From Bifidobacterium castoris (GTDB taxonomy: Bacteria > Actinomycetota > Actinomycetes > Actinomycetales > Bifidobacteriaceae), in NCBI RefSeq assembly GCF_003952025.1, contig NZ_QXGI01000001.1:186001-250000 (forward strand): a DNA stretch of 64,000 bases. Direction: 5' to 3'. Shown here one piece after another: positions 1-10,800 of the stretch. The position numbers were made by a program, and so were the translations under genes. The notes beneath the pieces are model-generated. The model ran no database searches and had not been told where the DNA came from. It saw nothing but the letters and a program-made list of their open reading frames with translations. Position 1 is the stretch's first letter, and each line of letters opens with the position of its first letter.

Positions 1-1049
1 TGCGCCTGCGAGGCGATTGCCGAGTCGATGCCCTCGACGTCGGCCTCCCAGCCTCCGGTGTCGACGAGCTTGAAGTCCGTGCCGGCCCATTCGGCGTCGT
101 AGCTGACGCGGTCGCGTGTGACGCCGGGCGTGTCCTCGACGACGGCGGCGCGACGGCCGAGGATGCGGTTGACGAGCGTCGACTTGCCGACGTTCGGCCG
201 GCCGATGACCGCCAGCACGCCGACCTCCTTGCGCCGCGCCGTCCGTTCGCCCGCCGTGAACGCGGAGCCGTCGATGAGCGCCTCGTCGCCCTCGTCGAGC
301 TCGTATCCCTCGAGGTTGCTCGCGTACTCGGCGTACTCGCGCTCCTCGATGGCGTCATCGACGAGCCCGACGAGCAGGTCGAGCGTCTGCTCGAAGTCGA
401 GGTCGGAGTTGTCGATCGTCGTGACGCCGTCCTCGGCGACGGTGAAGTTCGTCACCTTGGAGTCGGCGGCGTCGCGCGCGGCGACGTTCTCGGCGCCGGC
501 GGCGCCGTCGGCGGCCTGATGGGCGCGGCGCGCCTGGCGCACGTCCTCGCGCGCCGTGAGCAGCACGCGCACCTCGGCGTGCGGCGCGACGACGTCGGTG
601 ATGTCACGCCCCTCCGCGACGATGCCCAGGCCATGCGAGAAGCCGTCCTCGACGCCTTCGGCGGCGATGTACGCACGCTGGGCGGCGACGAGGATGTGCC
701 GCACCGGGATGATCGACGAGACGCGCGAGACCCGCGCGCTGATCTCGCTCGAGCGGATCTGCTCGCTGATGTTGCGCCCGTCGCAGAACACGCGCGCATC
801 GTTCGGCGCGTCCGGATCGACGCTGATGTCGAAGTGGCCCTCGGTGAACAGCGCGGCGACCGTCTCGGTGACCTCGCGCTCGTCGAGGTCGGCGTCGTCG
901 AGGTCGATGCCCTGTTCAAGCACCCACCAGGCCGCGGCGCGGTACATCGCGCCCGTGTCGAGATAGGCGAAGCCGTAGTACTTCGCAAGCGCCTTGGACG
1001 TCGAGGACTTGCCGACGCCGGCGGGGCCGTCGATGGCGACGGTGATCAC
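1..1049 (-). CDS. cmk-der: Cytidylate kinase / GTPase Der fusion (5' part; rest lies off the window)
   Basis: The N-terminal ~220 residues are cytidylate kinase: a P-loop GPAGVGKSS at about residues 8-16, then [10 protein letters not shown], and GRDITDVV further on; this enzyme phosphorylates CMP/dCMP. After an acidic linker the protein runs into a Der/EngA G domain with GRPNVGKST and DTPGVTRDR, a GTPase needed for 50S ribosome assembly. The fusion is known in bifidobacteria and some other actinobacteria. The start is GTG at 1049; the stop codon of the upstream pseudouridine synthase gene overlaps it (GTGA), so the two are probably translationally coupled. The second G domain and the KH-like end are outside the window. 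Confidence 0.95.
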   Translation of the reverse strand, partial: MITVAIDGPAGVGKSSTSKALAKYYGFAYLDTGAMYRAAAWWVLEQGIDLDDADLDEREVTETVAALFTEGHFDISVDPDAPNDARVFCDGRNISEQIRSSEISARVSRVSSIIPVRHILVAAQRAYIAAEGVEDGFSHGLGIVAEGRDITDVVAPHAEVRVLLTAREDVRQARRAHQAADGAAGAENVAARDAADSKVTNFTVAEDGVTTIDNSDLDFEQTLDLLVGLVDDAIEEREYAEYASNLEGYELDEGDEALIDGSAFTAGERTARRKEVGVLAVIGRPNVGKSTLVNRILGRRAAVVEDTPGVTRDRVSYDAEWAGTDFKLVDTGGWEADVEGIDSAIASQA

Positions 1050-1819
1050 AGGCCCACCTCCTTGGAGAGCGAACGGACCTCGGTGGCCGACAGCACGCGG
1101 TAGGAGCCGGGCTTGAGGTCGCCGAGCTTGATCGGGCCGATCTGCGTGCGCACGAGGCGCTTGACCGGGAAACCGATCGCACCGAAGATGCGGCGCACGA
1201 TGCGGTTCTTGCCCGAATGGAGCGTGACCTTGACGATCGTCTGCTCACGGCTCTGGTCGATGATCGAGCAGTGGTCGAGCTTGATCCATCCGTCGTCGAG
1301 CTGCACGCCGGTGCGCACGAGACGCCGGCAGACGTTGCCGCTCATGCGTCCCTCAAGCGTGGCGATGTAGGTCTTCTCGACCTCGTACTTCGGGTGCATG
1401 ACGTGCTGGCTGAGCTCGCCGTCGTTCGTCATCAGGATGAGGCCCTCGGAATCGTAGTCGAGGCGTCCCATATGGAAGATGCGCTCGTACTTGTCGCCGA
1501 CGATGTCGCGCAGCGTGTAGCGTCCCTTCGGGTCCTCCATCGCGCTGAGCACCTTCCTCGGCTTGTTGAGCGCGAGTGTGACGTGGCGCGGGTTGAGGCG
1601 GATGCGCGATCCGTCCACGCGCACCTGCTGCGACTTGGGGTCGACCCTCGTGCCGAGCTCGGTGACGAGTTCGCCATCGACCTCGACGCGGCCGTCGACG
1701 ATCATCTCCTCGCATTTGCGACGAGAGCCGAAGCCCGCCTGCGCGAGCAGTTTCTGCAACCGTATTCCGTCGTGTTCCTCGGTGTGTGATTTCCTTGCTT
1801 GACTATATGCGTGTGGCAT
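1046..1819 (-). CDS. rluB: 23S rRNA pseudouridine synthase RluB/RsuA family
   Basis: 257 residues. An S4 RNA-binding domain ([22 protein letters not shown]) is followed by the RsuA/RluB catalytic domain with the motif [18 protein letters not shown], whose Asp is the nucleophile for uridine isomerisation. It most probably modifies 23S rRNA (RluB type); RsuA cannot be excluded by eye. The ATG at 1819 is chosen because GGGAGA lies just before it; a longer frame to 1888 has no ribosome site. The last bases overlap the cmk-der start, as commonly seen in actinobacteria where ribosome-maturation genes cluster. Confidence 0.9.
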   Translation of the reverse strand: MPHAYSQARKSHTEEHDGIRLQKLLAQAGFGSRRKCEEMIVDGRVEVDGELVTELGTRVDPKSQQVRVDGSRIRLNPRHVTLALNKPRKVLSAMEDPKGRYTLRDIVGDKYERIFHMGRLDYDSEGLILMTNDGELSQHVMHPKYEVEKTYIATLEGRMSGNVCRRLVRTGVQLDDGWIKLDHCSIIDQSREQTIVKVTLHSGKNRIVRRIFGAIGFPVKRLVRTQIGPIKLGDLKPGSYRVLSATEVRSLSKEVGL

Positions 1820-1930
1820 CGTTCTCCCAACGTGGCCGTTTGTGTTGATGGCGTCGTCCCGCGCGCCCGAAGGCGACGGCAGGACCACTGTCTAGTATTG
1901 TACAGCGTGGCCGCCGGACAACGACGGCCC

Positions 1931-1952
1931 AGCCATGGTCTTCACCATGGCT
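1931..1952 (+). promoter_or_regulatory. Small perfect inverted repeat before the aquaporin gene
   Basis: AGCCATGG and CCATGGCT are separated by six bases, ending 25 bases before the ATG at 1978. It could be an operator or an mRNA hairpin in the leader. No known regulator site was recognised. AAAGGA just downstream serves as the ribosome site. Confidence 0.35.
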
Positions 1953-1977
1953 TCAAGTACCGCAAAGGAATATATCT

Positions 1978-3003
1978 ATGACTGCTGTTGATAACGATTC
2001 CACGGTCGAGGTCCGCGAGGGCGCCGCCGTGCAGAACGACGGACACAGCATTTGGGCCCGCCTCGGCGCCGAATTCGCCGGCAGCCTGCTCATCTGCTTC
2101 TCGATCTACATGGCGAGTTCGTTCGGCGTGGTGAACTTCGGGCTCAACCTCGCGTTCACCGTCGTGGCGATCGGCGTCATCTACGGCGCGATGACGTCGG
2201 TCTTCGCGCGCATCTCCGGCGCGCAGTTCAACCCGGCCGTCACCGTCGCGGCGATGCTCACGTCGAAGACCCGCGTGCGCGACGGCGTGTTCTACATCAT
2301 CGCGCAGGTGCTCGGCGGCCTCGTCGCCGGCGCGCTCTTCTTCTTCCTCATCCCGAGCTCGGAGACGGTGAACAAGTCGCAGTGGACGATGATGGCGATC
2401 AACGGCTACGACGTGAACAGCCTGATGTATGCGAGCATGAGCCCGTACGGGCTGACTTACGGCGTCACGATGGCGATCGTCGTCGAGCTGATCGCGTCGG
2501 TCATCGTCGTGGCCGCCGCGATGACGACGCTCAAGCGCAACGGGCGCGCGACGCGCTCCGCCGCCGTCACGATGGGCGTCGCCTATGCCGCCGCCGCCGC
2601 GATGGCCGCCCCGGTCACCGGCGCGTCGATCAACCCGATGCGCGCCACCGGCATCGCCGTCTTCGCGCAGCATGAGGAGGGCGCCAACACGGTCAATCCG
2701 CTTTCGCAGCTGTGGGTGTTCTGGGTGACCGCGATCCTCGCCGCCGCCATCGTCGCGCTCGTCATGATCGTCGCGCAGCTCGCGCATTCGCGCGCGGCCA
2801 ACGGCGACGAGATGGACGTCGACGTGGCAGAGGCCGCGATGGTGCAGGACGACGAGGCCGACCACACCGACCTCGACGGCGATGCCGCCGTGGTCTATGA
2901 GGAGCAGGGCGAGGCCGCCGGGCCGGCGACGCCCGAAGCGTCACAGACCCCGGATGACGCCGACTCAGCGGATGAAGCGAATGGCGAGGTACAGCAGCGT
3001 TAG
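1978..3003 (+). CDS. MIP-family channel (aquaporin-like) with acidic C-terminal tail
   Basis: 341 residues; six hydrophobic helices occupy residues ~28-268. The two half-helix selectivity motifs are visible: NPA at ~85-87 (AQFNPAVTV) and NPM at ~219-221 (ASINPMRATG), the latter a variant of the usual NPA-R. It should conduct water or small neutral solutes across the cytoplasmic membrane; the substrate cannot be told. The final ~70 residues form an Asp/Glu/Ala-rich soluble tail not typical of short bacterial aquaporins. The gene stands alone on the plus strand amid minus-strand genes, and its 3' end overlaps the convergent DUF3017 gene by 39 bases. Confidence 0.85.
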   Translation: MTAVDNDSTVEVREGAAVQNDGHSIWARLGAEFAGSLLICFSIYMASSFGVVNFGLNLAFTVVAIGVIYGAMTSVFARISGAQFNPAVTVAAMLTSKTRVRDGVFYIIAQVLGGLVAGALFFFLIPSSETVNKSQWTMMAINGYDVNSLMYASMSPYGLTYGVTMAIVVELIASVIVVAAAMTTLKRNGRATRSAAVTMGVAYAAAAAMAAPVTGASINPMRATGIAVFAQHEEGANTVNPLSQLWVFWVTAILAAAIVALVMIVAQLAHSRAANGDEMDVDVAEAAMVQDDEADHTDLDGDAAVVYEEQGEAAGPATPEASQTPDDADSADEANGEVQQR

Positions 3004-3252
3004 CACGACGCCGAAGCCGATGCCGCACACGGCATCGAAGGAGACCGACCTGACCTTCCAGGGACTGCGTTCCCGATAGATCAGTCGCACCACACCGGAG
3101 CCGATGGCAGTCACGGACACGATGGCCGTGGCGACCATCGGCTCCCCCATTATCGCGAGCACCGTGGCGGCGACGACGAGGCCGGCGACGCACCATTCGA
3201 ACCACGGGCTGCCTTCATGTTGCTCCGAGACATGCGGATGATGCGCGTTCAT
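2965..3252 (-). CDS. DUF3017-type small membrane protein
   Basis: 95 residues with three hydrophobic stretches (~18-37, 41-57, 72-92) and a conserved-looking RSVSFDAVCGIGFG segment; this matches the small actinobacterial DUF3017 family, whose function is unknown. It follows purH on the same strand but is separated from it by a strong terminator hairpin, so it may have its own promoter or rely on readthrough. AAGGAGCC precedes the ATG at 3252. It converges on and overlaps the aquaporin tail. Confidence 0.75.
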   Translation of the reverse strand: MNAHHPHVSEQHEGSPWFEWCVAGLVVAATVLAIMGEPMVATAIVSVTAIGSGVVRLIYRERSPWKVRSVSFDAVCGIGFGVVLTLLYLAIRFIR

Positions 3253-3346
3253 CGTAAGGCTCCTTGGCGGTCGGCGGTCGGGACACCGACCATCCTACTA
3301 CCGCGGGGGATCGTCGGGACCGGAGTCGGAACGCGTCGATGGATAC

Positions 3347-3393
3347 GGGCAGGGACCGTGCCACGGGGATTCCCCGTGGCACGGTCCCTGCCC
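3347..3393 (-). terminator. Strong hairpin terminator after purH
   Basis: A 23-base arm (3347-3369) is perfectly complementary to 3371-3393 with almost no loop. It begins 36 bases after the purH stop. No T-run follows on either side, so it may act as an intrinsic terminator or an mRNA 3' end stabiliser. Confidence 0.8.
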
Positions 3394-3428
3394 ATTCTGC
3401 TCCCTGCGACGGTTCCGCCGGTGAGGGA

Positions 3429-5063
3429 TCAGTGGAAGAAGTGGCGCGTGCCGGTGACGTACATCGTCACGTTCGCGTTGCGCGCCGCCTCGAACACCTC
3501 CTCGTCGCGGATCGAGCCGCCGGGCTGCACGATCGCCTTGACGCCGGCGTCGATGAGAATCTGCGCGCCGTCGGCGAAGGGGAAGAACGCGTCGGAGGCG
3601 GCGACGGCGCCCTGCGTGCGGTTGCGGCCGTCGTCGAGCGTGTTCGCGCGTTCGACTGCGAGGTTCGCCGAATCGACGCGGTTGACCTGGCCCATGCCGA
3701 TGCCGACCGTCGCCATGTCGTCGGCGATGAGGATCGCGTTCGACTTGACGCAGCGCACCGCGCGCCATGCGAACTCAAGGTCCTTGAGCGTCGCGGCGTC
3801 GGCGGGCTCGCCGGCGACGAGCTTCCAAGCGTCCGGCGCGTCGCCCGGCGCGTCGATGAGGTCGGTGGACTGCATGAGCAGACCGCCGTCGATCTGGCGG
3901 AACTGTCGCTTCGCCTTCGGCGGCTCGGCGACCTTGAGGATGCGCAGGTTCTTCTTCTTCGCCTGCAGCAGCGCCAGCGCCTCCGGCTCGTAGTCGGGGG
4001 CGACGATGACCTCGGTGAAGATCGGACGCACGCCCTCGGCCATCTCCAGCGTGACGGTCGCGTTCGTCGCGATGACGCCGCCGTAGGCGCTCATCGGGTC
4101 GCAGCTGTGCGCCTTCCTGTGCGCCTCGGCCACGGTTTCGCCGACGGCCAGACCGCAGGGGTTGTTGTGCTTGACGACGGCGACGGCGATCTGCGGGGCG
4201 AAGTCCCACACGGCGCGCCATGCGGCGTCGGCGTCCACGTAGTTGTTGTAGCTCATCGGTTTGCCGCCGAGCTGTTCGGCGTCGGCGAAGCCGCGCATGT
4301 TGAGCGGGTCGACGTAGAGCGCGGCGTCCTGATGCGGGTTCTCGCCGTAGCGCAGCACGTGTGCGCGGTTCCAGGTGCGCGTGAAGGCCGCCGGGAACTT
4401 GGCGATCTTGGCCTCCTCGACCGGGTCGGCGTCCGCCGCGGCGTTCCGGATCGAGGAGGGCTTCGGCCAGTGCGCGGCCGTCCATTCGCCGATCGTGGCG
4501 TCATAGGCGGCGGTGTGCGCGAAGGCCTTGCCGGCGAGCCAGCGGCGCTCCTCAAGCGAGAAGCCGGTGCCGTCCTCGATGCGCTCGGCGACGAGCGCGT
4601 AGTCGGCCGGGTCGGTGACGATCGCGACGGTCGCGCTGTTCTTCGCCGCGCCGCGCACCATCGAGGGGCCGCCGATGTCGATCTTCTCGATGACGTCGGC
4701 CTCGCCGGCGCCGGAACGCACCGTGTCGGCGAAGGGATAGAGGTTGACGATGACGAGGTCGAAGGGCTGGATGCCGAACTCCTCGAGCTGGCGGGCATGG
4801 TCCTCGTTCGTCATGTCGGCGAGGATGCCGGCGTGGATGTGCGGGTCGAGCGTCTTGACACGGCCGTCGAGGCATTCCGGGAAACCGGTGACCTGGGACA
4901 CCTCCGTGACGTCCACACCGAGCTCGGCGAGCCTGCTCGCGGTGGAGCCGGTGGACACCACCTGCGTTCCGGCGTCGATGAACGCCTTGGCAAGGACCTC
5001 GATGCCGTCCTTATGGAAGACCGATACCAATGCCCGTCGTAGCGGTCGGTTCGTTGTCGTCAC
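3429..5063 (-). CDS. purH: Bifunctional AICAR formyltransferase / IMP cyclohydrolase
   Basis: 544 residues, full family length. The N-terminal MGS-like cyclohydrolase domain ([46 protein letters not shown]) precedes the transformylase domain ([40 protein letters not shown]). Together they catalyse the last two steps of IMP synthesis in the cytoplasm. The start is GTG at 5063 with AAAGGAG nine bases upstream. It is the distal gene of the sucC-sucD-DUF6350-purH run, and its start lies 53 bases inside the end of the DUF6350 gene. Confidence 0.97.
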   Translation of the reverse strand: MTTTNRPLRRALVSVFHKDGIEVLAKAFIDAGTQVVSTGSTASRLAELGVDVTEVSQVTGFPECLDGRVKTLDPHIHAGILADMTNEDHARQLEEFGIQPFDLVIVNLYPFADTVRSGAGEADVIEKIDIGGPSMVRGAAKNSATVAIVTDPADYALVAERIEDGTGFSLEERRWLAGKAFAHTAAYDATIGEWTAAHWPKPSSIRNAAADADPVEEAKIAKFPAAFTRTWNRAHVLRYGENPHQDAALYVDPLNMRGFADAEQLGGKPMSYNNYVDADAAWRAVWDFAPQIAVAVVKHNNPCGLAVGETVAEAHRKAHSCDPMSAYGGVIATNATVTLEMAEGVRPIFTEVIVAPDYEPEALALLQAKKKNLRILKVAEPPKAKRQFRQIDGGLLMQSTDLIDAPGDAPDAWKLVAGEPADAATLKDLEFAWRAVRCVKSNAILIADDMATVGIGMGQVNRVDSANLAVERANTLDDGRNRTQGAVAASDAFFPFADGAQILIDAGVKAIVQPGGSIRDEEVFEAARNANVTMYVTGTRHFFH

Positions 5064-6429
5064 CTTGCTTCTCCTTTGGTTGCGGGGTTGAGTTCACCAC
5101 TCGTGCGGTGAACGGCTTCTTCTCTGTGGGGGCGTCCCCGTCCTCCTGCTGCGAGGAGACGCGGCGCGCCTCGGCCGGGGCGCCGGAGCCGGACTCCGTG
5201 GCGCCGCGGCGTGCGATGAGCGTGCGGACGGCGAGGACGATGGCGGTCAGGAGCAGCATCGTGCCCCAGGCCAGGAACAGACCCGACGCGCACGGTCGCG
5301 CCGTGGCGTTGGTGGCATGGCGGACGTCGACGCCGACGGACGCGAGGTGCTTCGTGCCGAGCGCGCCGTCGGACAGCGCGTACAGCAGCGTGCACAGCAG
5401 CGAGACGACGGCGGACGTGATGCAGAACGCGCCCACCGGGTAGGCGTAGGCGAACAGGAGGTCGCGCGCGTCGGCGGCCTTCGCCTGCGAGGGGCGCAAC
5501 CCGAAGCCGCGTTTGGCGATGAGCACGAGCAGGCCGAGTATGAACCCGACGGCGAGCGGGATGAGCGTCACACACAGGCGGATCGTCGGATCGGCGACCG
5601 GCTGCGGGAACAGGCGGAAGATCGGAAGGGCCGGCAGATGCGACGCCGAGCCCTCGGTGAGCGTGTACGTCGCGAGGTCGCCGATCGAGAACCCGGCGCC
5701 GAACAGCCAGGAGGCGGCCCACAGCATGAGGTTCGGCAGCCATGCGGCCGCCATGACGCACATGAGGATGCGCGAGCCGGTCTGCATGTGCATTGCGTCG
5801 AAGGCGGCGCCGACGGCATGGTGGCCGAGCGCTATCCATGCGATGACGGTGCCGAGGCCGCACAGCAGCACGATGGCGACGACGAGCACCCCGAGCCGCA
5901 CGCCGACGGCGATGACATGACGGATCGGCGCGGAAAGGTGCGCGCGCAGATAGCCGCGCACCGGCTCGAGGCGGTCCCGGTCATGGACGAGTGCCCATGC
6001 GAAGCCGAGCGTGAAGACGATCGCGCCCTTGCACAGGACGAGGAAGGTCGAGTCGTTGAGCGCGACGGTCAGGCCGTTCTCGAGCAGACGGTCGAGCACC
6101 AGCCATGTGGCCAGGCCGGCGACGTAGCCGCGCGGGTCGGTGCCCATCCTGCGGAAGACGGAGCGGATGAGCGCGACGAGCAGGAAGGTGAGCAGCAGCG
6201 GGACGACGGTGACGACGATCGAGGAGGTGTGGAAGCCGACGCCTTGGGACAACAGCACGACGGCCTGCGTCAACGGCACCGTGAACGACGACATCGCGTC
6301 GCCGCCTTCCTCCATCGCGGCGACGAGGAGGACGAGCGCCATCAGGAAGCCGAGCGGCACGGCGTAGACGAGCATCGCCACGCAGGACGCGGCGATGCCT
6401 CGCAGCCAGGGGGTCAGCTTCCTGTTCAT
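5011..6429 (-). CDS. DUF6350-family polytopic membrane protein
   Basis: 472 residues with about nine to ten hydrophobic segments covering residues ~12-410, then a ~60-residue charged, Pro/Thr-rich tail. It resembles the actinobacterial DUF6350 (PerM-like) membrane family that commonly sits beside purH and sucCD; the biochemical role is unknown. Its ATG at 6429 overlaps the sucD stop (ATGA) and its 3' end overlaps purH by 53 bases, so it is clearly part of this operon and probably translationally coupled to sucD. Confidence 0.8.
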   Translation of the reverse strand: MNRKLTPWLRGIAASCVAMLVYAVPLGFLMALVLLVAAMEEGGDAMSSFTVPLTQAVVLLSQGVGFHTSSIVVTVVPLLLTFLLVALIRSVFRRMGTDPRGYVAGLATWLVLDRLLENGLTVALNDSTFLVLCKGAIVFTLGFAWALVHDRDRLEPVRGYLRAHLSAPIRHVIAVGVRLGVLVVAIVLLCGLGTVIAWIALGHHAVGAAFDAMHMQTGSRILMCVMAAAWLPNLMLWAASWLFGAGFSIGDLATYTLTEGSASHLPALPIFRLFPQPVADPTIRLCVTLIPLAVGFILGLLVLIAKRGFGLRPSQAKAADARDLLFAYAYPVGAFCITSAVVSLLCTLLYALSDGALGTKHLASVGVDVRHATNATARPCASGLFLAWGTMLLLTAIVLAVRTLIARRGATESGSGAPAEARRVSSQQEDGDAPTEKKPFTARVVNSTPQPKEKQGDDNEPTATTGIGIGLP

Positions 6430-7343
6430 CCGAGCGCTGCCAGCGCCTCACGCATGTACTGCGCGGCCTGTGCCGGGGTCCTGCCCACGCGGATACCGAC
6501 GGCCTCGAGCGCCTCCTGCTTGTCCTGGGCGGTGCCCTTGCCGCCGGAGACGATGGCGCCGGCGTGTCCCATCTGTTTGCCTTCGGGGGCCGTGAAGCCG
6601 GCGATGTAGGCGACGACGGGCTTCGTCATGTGCTCGCTCGCCCATCGCGCGGCGTCCTGCTCGGCGCTGCCGCCGATCTCGCCGATCATCATGACGGCCT
6701 TCGTGTCCGGATCGGCCTCGAAGGCCTCGAGCGCCTCCTGCAGCGTCGTGCCGACGATCGGGTCGCCGCCGGCGCCGAGGCAGGCGGTGAAGCCGATGTC
6801 GGACAGCTCGCCCATGAGCTGGTAGGTGAGCGTGCCCGATTTCGAGACGAGGCCGAGCGGGCCGCGGGCGACGATGCCGTCGGGGATGATGCCGAGGTTG
6901 ACCCCGTGCGCATCCGCGCCCGACGGCAGCGTCATCAGGCCCGGGCAGTTCGGGCCGACGATGCGCACGCCGCGCTGTAGCGCAAGCTGGACGAAGTAGG
7001 CGCTGTCGGCGACCGGGATGCCCTCGGTGATGACGACGACGACCTCGAAGCCGGCCTCGACCGCCTCGACGACGGCGTCCTTCGCGAACCTCGGCGGCAC
7101 GAAGACGACGCTCGCCTTCGCGCCGGTCGCGGCCTTCGCCTCGGCGCAGGTAGCGAACACCGGGACGTCGACTTGCGCACCGGAGGCACCCTCGAAGACG
7201 ATCGACGCGCCGGCCTTGCGCGGGTTGACGCCGCCGACGATGTTCGTGCCCGCCTTGAGCATGCGCGCCGTGTGCGTCATGCCCTGATGGCCGGTCATGC
7301 CCTGGACGATGACGGGGGCGTCATCCTCGATGAAGACGGTCAT
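6426..7343 (-). CDS. sucD: Succinyl-CoA ligase, alpha subunit
   Basis: 305 residues. The CoA-binding Rossmann part ([28 protein letters not shown]) is followed by the ligase half with GPNCPGL and the active-site histidine loop [18 protein letters not shown], the phosphohistidine that carries phosphate between CoA ester and nucleotide. It pairs with SucC to interconvert succinyl-CoA and succinate with ATP/GTP. A longer in-frame extension to 7631 is rejected because the ATG at 7343 overlaps the sucC stop (ATGA) and begins the conserved MTVFIEDD. Confidence 0.96.
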   Translation of the reverse strand: MTVFIEDDAPVIVQGMTGHQGMTHTARMLKAGTNIVGGVNPRKAGASIVFEGASGAQVDVPVFATCAEAKAATGAKASVVFVPPRFAKDAVVEAVEAGFEVVVVITEGIPVADSAYFVQLALQRGVRIVGPNCPGLMTLPSGADAHGVNLGIIPDGIVARGPLGLVSKSGTLTYQLMGELSDIGFTACLGAGGDPIVGTTLQEALEAFEADPDTKAVMMIGEIGGSAEQDAARWASEHMTKPVVAYIAGFTAPEGKQMGHAGAIVSGGKGTAQDKQEALEAVGIRVGRTPAQAAQYMREALAALG

Positions 7344-8536
7344 TTGGTCTCCTCCTTCGCCTGCGCGGCGAGACGGGCCGCTTCGGACGCGGCCGTCTCC
7401 ATCGTGGCCGCCACATGGATGTTCGGGATGTCCGCGTCGGCGATGATCGTCAGGCCCTCGGCCGCCGCGTTGCCGTCGAAGCGCACGACCATCGGCTTCG
7501 TGACGTTGAGCCGCTCGATGGCCTCGATGATGCCGAGGGCCACCTGCTCGCAGGAGGTGATGCCGCCGTACACGTTGATGAGCACCGATTCGACCTGCGG
7601 GTCGGACAATACGATCTCGAGGCTCTGGCACATCGTATCGGCCGAGGCTCCGCCGCCGATGTCGAGGAAGTTCGCCGGCTGGATGCCGGTCCCCTGCTCG
7701 ACGCCGGCGAAGGAGACGGCGTCGAGGGAGCTCATGACGAGTCCGGCGCCGTTGCCGATGACGCCGACCTGGCCGTCGAGGTGCACGTAGTGCAGTCCGT
7801 GCTCGGCCGCTTTGCGCTCATAGGGGTCGGCCGTCGCGCAATCGTCGAAGCGCGCCCAGCCGTCGTGGCGGAACGCGGCGTTGCCGTCGAGCGAGATCTT
7901 CGCGTCGAGCGCGCACAGGCGCTTCGTGGATTCGTCCTCCGGATCGCCGACCTTGGCGAGCGGGTTGATCTCGACGAGCGTCGCGTCGTTGTCGTGGAAG
8001 CACTTCCACATCCTGAGCAGGATGTCTGCGGCTTGGTCGACGTCGGCGTGGTAGAAGCCGATGCTTTCCGCCATCGCGGTCGCGGCACGCCGGTCGAAAT
8101 CCTCGAGCGCGCTGATGTGCAGGCGCTTGACCGACTCGGGATGCTCCTTGGCGATCTGCTCGACCTCAGTGCCGCCGTTGGCGGTCGCGAGCACGTCGAA
8201 GTCGCGCGAGGAGCGGTCCACGGAGATCGACACGTAGTATTCGTGCAGGACGGATTCGGCCTCGGCGATGAGCACGCCGCGCACCTTGTGTCCGTGGATC
8301 GTCATCGGCAGGATCTGCTCGGCGGCCCGCACCGCCTCGTCGCGGTCGTGGGCGATCCTGACGCCGCCGGCCTGGCCGCGGTGTCCTATCTTGACCTGCG
8401 CCTTGACGACGACCGGGTATCCGATCGTCTCGGCCGCCTGCGGGACGTCCTCGACGCGCTGGACGAAGATCGCGCGCGGTGTGTCGATGCCTTGTTCGTC
8501 AAGCAGCTGACGTGCTTGGTATTCGTATAAATCCAT
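7340..8536 (-). CDS. sucC: Succinyl-CoA ligase, beta subunit
   Basis: 398 residues, family length. An ATP-grasp domain ([48 protein letters not shown]) is followed by the CoA-ligase flavodoxin-like part ([25 protein letters not shown]). It binds the nucleotide and forms the heterodimer with SucD. Bifidobacteria lack a complete citric-acid cycle, so the enzyme probably supplies succinyl-CoA for biosynthesis. It starts 43 bases downstream of apt, with which it is likely co-transcribed. Confidence 0.96.
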   Translation of the reverse strand: MDLYEYQARQLLDEQGIDTPRAIFVQRVEDVPQAAETIGYPVVVKAQVKIGHRGQAGGVRIAHDRDEAVRAAEQILPMTIHGHKVRGVLIAEAESVLHEYYVSISVDRSSRDFDVLATANGGTEVEQIAKEHPESVKRLHISALEDFDRRAATAMAESIGFYHADVDQAADILLRMWKCFHDNDATLVEINPLAKVGDPEDESTKRLCALDAKISLDGNAAFRHDGWARFDDCATADPYERKAAEHGLHYVHLDGQVGVIGNGAGLVMSSLDAVSFAGVEQGTGIQPANFLDIGGGASADTMCQSLEIVLSDPQVESVLINVYGGITSCEQVALGIIEAIERLNVTKPMVVRFDGNAAAEGLTIIADADIPNIHVAATMETAASEAARLAAQAKEETK

Positions 8537-8578
8537 GGATTCCTCTTGAAACGGGCCGGATGGCGTGCGCGGCGATGC

Positions 8579-9160
8579 TCAGGCGGGCATCGCCAGCAGG
8601 GAGCTCGTCGGGTGGTCGCCGAGCGCCTTGACGCCGTCAAGACCCGAAAGCTCCATGATAAAACTAAAGCCGGCGACGACGCCGCCGCACGATATGACCA
8701 AATCGCGGGCAGCGGAGGCCGATCCGCCGGTGGCGATCAGATCGTCGACGATGAGGACGCGCTCGCCGTCACGGATCGCGTCGCGTTCGACCTCGACGGT
8801 GGCCTCGCCGTATTCGAGCGCGTAGCTTTCGCTCACTGTGGGCGGCGGCAGCTTGCCGGCCTTGCGCACGGCGATGAAGCCCTTGCCGAGCCGTTCGGCG
8901 AGTGCAGGGCCGAAGAGGAAGCCGCGCGCCTCGAGGCCGGCGATTGCATCGAATTCGTCGTTCGCGATCGGCAGGTTCGAGACGAGCGCGTCCATCAGGA
9001 TGGACAGGCCGCGCGCGTCGGCGAGGACCGGCATGATGTCGCGAAACAGGATGCCCTCCTTGGGGAATCCCGGGATCGCGCGCACAAGCGAGATGAGATA
9101 GTCGGCATCCGCCTTGTCCATCGAGGTGGGGTCGGTGAGCGTGATGTCCGTGGAAGTCAT
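8579..9160 (-). CDS. apt: Adenine phosphoribosyltransferase
   Basis: 193 residues. A PRTase I fold is shown by IPGFPKEGILFRDIMPVL, the hood segment GLEARGFLFGPALAERLGKGF, and the PRPP-binding loop RVLIVDDLIATGGSASAA. The enzyme salvages adenine to AMP with PRPP. It lies between yajC (35 bases upstream) and sucC (42 bases downstream) in the same run. The first ~15 residues before MDKADADYL are not conserved, so an internal start is possible. Confidence 0.93.
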   Translation of the reverse strand: MTSTDITLTDPTSMDKADADYLISLVRAIPGFPKEGILFRDIMPVLADARGLSILMDALVSNLPIANDEFDAIAGLEARGFLFGPALAERLGKGFIAVRKAGKLPPPTVSESYALEYGEATVEVERDAIRDGERVLIVDDLIATGGSASAARDLVISCGGVVAGFSFIMELSGLDGVKALGDHPTSSLLAMPA

Positions 9161-9195
9161 GGTCGTCGGTTCTCCCCTGTGTCGGCGGTCGTTCG

Positions 9196-9642
9196 TCAGT
9201 CCTCGTCGTACGGCGACTTCGTGCTCGTCTCCTCGACGTCGATCTCGTCGCCGTCGTCGTCCGTTGCGCGTTCGCTCACCTGCGTCGTGATCTCCTTGGG
9301 GTTGGCGGCGTCGTTCTCGTCGTCCTTGACGAGCGGGTTGCCGTTCTCGTCCACGTCGTCGTCGGAGACGTAGGCGGGACGGATGTACTCGCGGCTGATG
9401 GCCTTCGAGGAGAATCGCAGGAGGCTGCCCTCCGAGTCGATGACGATCTCGTCGTATTCCTCGTCGACCTCGACGACCTTGCCGATGACGCCGCCGATCG
9501 TGATCACCTCGGTGCCGGCGCCCAGGTTCTTCCAGAAGCTCTGGCGATCCGCCTGCTGCTTCTTCGCCTTCCTCGTCTGGAACACCAGCATCAGAATCAT
9601 GGCGACGAGAAGAACGATGAAGAAGATGATATCCATGCTCAT
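9196..9642 (-). CDS. yajC: Preprotein translocase subunit YajC
   Basis: 148 residues: one N-terminal transmembrane helix (~4-22), the YajC core (RKAKKQQADRQSFWKNLGAGTEVITIGGVIGKV) and a long acidic C-terminal tail typical of actinobacterial members. It is an accessory of the SecDF-YajC membrane complex. It sits downstream of ruvB in the common ruvCAB-yajC order, with 66 bases between them; secD/secF are not adjacent here. Confidence 0.9.
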   Translation of the reverse strand: MSMDIIFFIVLLVAMILMLVFQTRKAKKQQADRQSFWKNLGAGTEVITIGGVIGKVVEVDEEYDEIVIDSEGSLLRFSSKAISREYIRPAYVSDDDVDENGNPLVKDDENDAANPKEITTQVSERATDDDGDEIDVEETSTKSPYDED

Positions 9643-9708
9643 GACAGGGCTCCTTGCAAGAGGGACGACCGTGGAAACGGTTGAAATGCAGTGTACGGAA
9701 GGTTCAGT

Positions 9709-10791
9709 CTAGAATAGCTTGCTGACATCGACGGCCGCGCCCTCGGGCGCCTCGAGCCCCAGATGCCCCCATGCCTTGGCGGTGGCGACGCGGCCCTTGG
9801 GGGTGCGCATCATGAAACCCTCGCGCACGAGGTACGGCTCGCACACGGTCTCGACGGTCTCCGCCTCCTCGCCGACCATCGCCGAGAGGTTGTTGAGTCC
9901 GACCGGTCCGCCGTTGAAGTTGCGGATGATCGCGTTGAGCACGGCGATGTCGAGGCGGTCGAGGCCTTCGGTGTCGATCTGGTAGAGCGCCAGCGCCTCC
10001 TTGACGTCCCCGGGCTCGACGATCGGCAGGTCGTGCACGATCGCCCAGTCGCGTACGCGTCGCAGCAGGCGGTTCGCGATGCGCGGCGTGCCGCGCGAGC
10101 GGCGCGCGAGCTGGTGCGCCGCGCCTTCGTCGAGTTCGAGGCCGAGCACCTTCGCCGAACGTTCGATGAGCTTCTCGAGCTCCTCGGTCGGGTAGAAGTC
10201 GAGATGGGCGGTGAAGCCGAAGCGCGCACGCAGCGGCGAAGGCAGCATGCCCTCGCGCGTCGTCGCGCCGATGACGGTGAAGCGCGGCAGCGTCAACGGG
10301 ATCGATGAGGCGCCGGGCCCCTTGCCGACCATGACGTCGACGCGGAAGTCCTCCATCGCGATGTACAGCAGCTCCTCGGCGGCGCGCGGCAGTCGGTGGA
10401 TCTCGTCGATGAACAGCACCTCGCCCGCGTCGAGCGAGCTGAGGATGGACGCGAGGTCTCCGGCGTGCTGGATCGCCGGGCCGGAGGTGACGCGGATCGG
10501 CACGCCGAGTTCGTTCGCCACGATCATCGCCAGCGTCGTCTTGCCGAGACCGGGAGGGCCGGCGAGCAGGATGTGGTCCGGCGGCACGTCGCGCTTGCGC
10601 GCCGCGTCGAGGAACAGCTGCAGCTGCGCCTTGAGCCGGGGTTGGCCGATGAAGCCTTCGAGGATGTGCGGACGCAGCTCCTCGTCGCTCACAGGCTCGT
10701 TGCCCATGGCGTTCGCGGACACCATGCGCAGCGACTCCTCGTTCGCGTTGCTGTTGTCCGCGTTGAAGACGTCGAAATCATCATTCGCCAT
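9709..10791 (-). CDS. ruvB: Holliday junction branch-migration ATPase RuvB
   Basis: 360 residues. AAA+ motifs: Walker [12 protein letters not shown], Walker B FIDEIHRL, sensor GATTREGML, arginine finger region SPLRARFG, followed by the winged-helix end ([17 protein letters not shown]). It forms the hexameric motor that drives branch migration with RuvA. It starts nine bases after ruvA. Confidence 0.98.
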   Translation of the reverse strand: MANDDFDVFNADNSNANEESLRMVSANAMGNEPVSDEELRPHILEGFIGQPRLKAQLQLFLDAARKRDVPPDHILLAGPPGLGKTTLAMIVANELGVPIRVTSGPAIQHAGDLASILSSLDAGEVLFIDEIHRLPRAAEELLYIAMEDFRVDVMVGKGPGASSIPLTLPRFTVIGATTREGMLPSPLRARFGFTAHLDFYPTEELEKLIERSAKVLGLELDEGAAHQLARRSRGTPRIANRLLRRVRDWAIVHDLPIVEPGDVKEALALYQIDTEGLDRLDIAVLNAIIRNFNGGPVGLNNLSAMVGEEAETVETVCEPYLVREGFMMRTPKGRVATAKAWGHLGLEAPEGAAVDVSKLF

Positions 10792-10800
10792 GCGGCCGCC

